From NCBI GenBank assembly GCA_904419035.1, contig CAJFQL010000011.1:1-56620 (forward strand): a stretch of 56,620 nt of DNA, given 5' to 3'. Below, one piece after another: positions 55,861 to 56,620 of the stretch. This stretch comes from Heritagella caecorum. GTDB taxonomy: Bacteria; Bacillota; Clostridia; Oscillospirales; Acutalibacteraceae. The translations under genes were made by a program, and so were the position numbers. The notes below the pieces were generated by a model, which was not told where the DNA came from, ran no database searches, and worked only from the letters and a program-made list of their open reading frames with translations. Numbering within the stretch: the stretch's first letter is position 1; each line of letters starts with the position of its first letter.

Positions 55861-56490
55861 GTGAAAAAAATCGGATGGATCGCAGCGGCCGTCGCATTTG
55901 TCCTGGTGATTGTGGGTGTTTCGGTGCTGTACCAAAATTTAAGCGGGCAGTTTCAGGCCCAGCAGCTCATCGAAGAGAACCCGTCTTCCCAGGATAGTAC
56001 CCCGTCCCAAAGCATCCCGTCTTCCCAGGAAGAATCGGCCGGTGCCGAAGGCAGCACGCCAACTACGGCTACCGCGCCGGACTTTACGGTGTACACAGGC
56101 GACGGGACCCCTGTAAAGCTGTCGGATTTCCGCGGCAAACCGGTGGTGCTCAATTTCTGGGCCAGCTGGTGCCCGCCCTGTAAAGCCGAAATGCCCGATT
56201 TTGACGCGGCGTACCAAAAGTACACCCAAATACAGTTTTTAATGGTTAACGCTACCGACGGCAGCCGCGAAACCGTGGAAACCGCCCAGGCTCATGTGAC
56301 CGAACAGGGGTATTCGTTCCCGGTGTTTTTTGACACGGAACTCAGTGCTTCCATCGCGTACCAGGCAACGGCGCTGCCCTGCACGTATTTTCTCGACGAA
56401 AACGGCAACCTGGTGGCCCAGGGCCGAGGTATGCTCAGCGCCGAAACGTTGGAACAGGGGATCAATATGATCCTGCCCAGTGAGGAATAA
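55861..56490 (+). CDS. TlpA/ResA-like membrane-anchored thioredoxin
   Basis: 209 aa, GTG start after AAAGGAGG. An N-terminal signal anchor (IGWIAAAVAFVLVIVGVSVLY) is followed by a Ser/Pro/Gln/Glu-rich linker with a repeated SSQDSTPSQ/SSQEES motif. The thioredoxin domain shows PDFTVYTGDGTPVKLSDFRGKPVVLNFWASWCPPCKAEMPDF (active site CPPC) and cis-Pro in ALPCTYF. Its family reduces extracytoplasmic disulfides, in cytochrome c or spore maturation or oxidative protection. It is the expected acceptor for CcdA electrons. Confidence 0.93.
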   Translation: MKKIGWIAAAVAFVLVIVGVSVLYQNLSGQFQAQQLIEENPSSQDSTPSQSIPSSQEESAGAEGSTPTTATAPDFTVYTGDGTPVKLSDFRGKPVVLNFWASWCPPCKAEMPDFDAAYQKYTQIQFLMVNATDGSRETVETAQAHVTEQGYSFPVFFDTELSASIAYQATALPCTYFLDENGNLVAQGRGMLSAETLEQGINMILPSEE

Positions 56491-56522
56491 AGGGTTTCTC
56501 AGTAAAAAAGCCCGGCCAGTGA

Positions 56523-56620
56523 TGGACCGAACCAGTAAAAACGGACAATAGACAAAACGCCCCCTGTGTAGGAAAATAAACCTATACAGGGGGTGTTCGT
56601 ATGTCACGAAGAAAATACAC
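56523..56620 (+). mobile_element. Left end of a probable IS3-family insertion sequence (partial)
   Basis: From 56523 the sequence TGGACC...CAGTAAAAACGGACA has the look of an IS3/IS150-group terminal inverted repeat. It is followed by a long stem, CCCCCTGTGTAGG (56560-56572)/CCTATACAGGGGG (56581-56593), and then an ATG opening MSRRKYT, a common start for IS3 OrfA transposases. It continues beyond the window. Directly left of it, AAAAAAGCCCGGCC looks like half of a terminator for tlpA, possibly split by the insertion. Confidence 0.5.
56601..56620 (+). CDS. Start of a probable transposase gene (truncated by window end)
   Basis: Only the first codons are present (Met-Ser-Arg-Arg-Lys-Tyr-Thr). 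They fit the basic N-terminus of IS3-family OrfA proteins. The strong stem just upstream of the ATG could limit translation from outside transcripts, a known insertion-sequence habit. With seven residues visible the call is tentative. Confidence 0.4.

Noticed and set aside
1..56620. CRISPR arrays
   Set aside because: No set of regularly spaced near-identical repeats with unique spacers; the three short repeats at 26-73 are too short and too close.

Overview
The window looks like the chromosome of an anaerobic, probably spore-forming Firmicute of class Clostridia (Oscillospiraceae/Ruminococcaceae-like). The basis is the gene set: a YunB sporulation protein, a two-piece transketolase, DegV, a YitT-family protein, DUF896, QueH, a flavin reductase-rubredoxin fusion, a TetM-like translation GTPase, strong Shine-Dalgarno sites and many intrinsic terminators. 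The host genes are GC-rich and compactly arranged. No species can be named from the sequence alone.

Positions 240-13553 are an integrated mobile element of about 13.3 kb, bounded by the 8-bp repeat TGGTGGAC, which is the 3' end of a tRNA-Ala(CGC) gene at 13546-13621. It carries a large serine recombinase and an XRE repressor (minus strand), a divergent operator/promoter region, a short early block (Cro-like HTH, small ORFs, an XRE/sigma-like protein, an HUH-type Rep) and a complete head, packaging and neck block: gp10-like, portal, prohead protease, HK97-fold major capsid, gp6-like connector, HNH nuclease, small and large terminase, SPP1 gp16-like adaptor, and an ArpU-like late regulator. There is no tail tube, tape measure, baseplate, holin or endolysin gene. 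This is the gene content expected of a capsid-forming phage satellite (cf-PICI type) that makes its own DNA-filled heads and borrows helper tails, but it uses a serine recombinase and a Rep of the rolling-circle type. Two details support the boundaries. A tRNA-style terminator now lies just outside the left end, 3 bases past the duplicated CCA. Also, the recombinase reading frame crosses the attachment core, so its C-terminus differs between integrated (558 aa) and excised (predicted 509 aa) forms.

13.6-25 kb holds housekeeping genes: nth, glyA, rarA, a flavin reductase-rubredoxin, a uracil permease behind a leader-peptide/terminator attenuator resembling E. coli pyrBI, a split transketolase, galM and a ROK sugar kinase. 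25-35 kb holds a sugar-phosphate transferase, tcdA, prfC, a heterodimeric ABC exporter with a divergent LysR regulator, and small conserved genes (YuiD-like, HD, DUF896). 35-45 kb holds a QueG-like iron-sulfur protein divergent from queH, an SLC13-type permease, YitT and DegV proteins, a sugar isomerase/oxidoreductase/nagB operon, galE and maf. 45-52 kb holds yunB, ligA coupled to a TetM-like GTPase, galK and a glycosyltransferase. Galactose (Leloir) genes galM, galE and galK are present but dispersed.

52-56.6 kb has a tRNA-Thr(CGT) and a redox cluster: ferredoxin, NapH-like membrane protein, thioredoxin, Crp/Fnr regulator, metallo-beta-lactamase-fold protein, CcdA and a TlpA/ResA-like thioredoxin. 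The window ends in what looks like the left end of an IS3-family insertion sequence.
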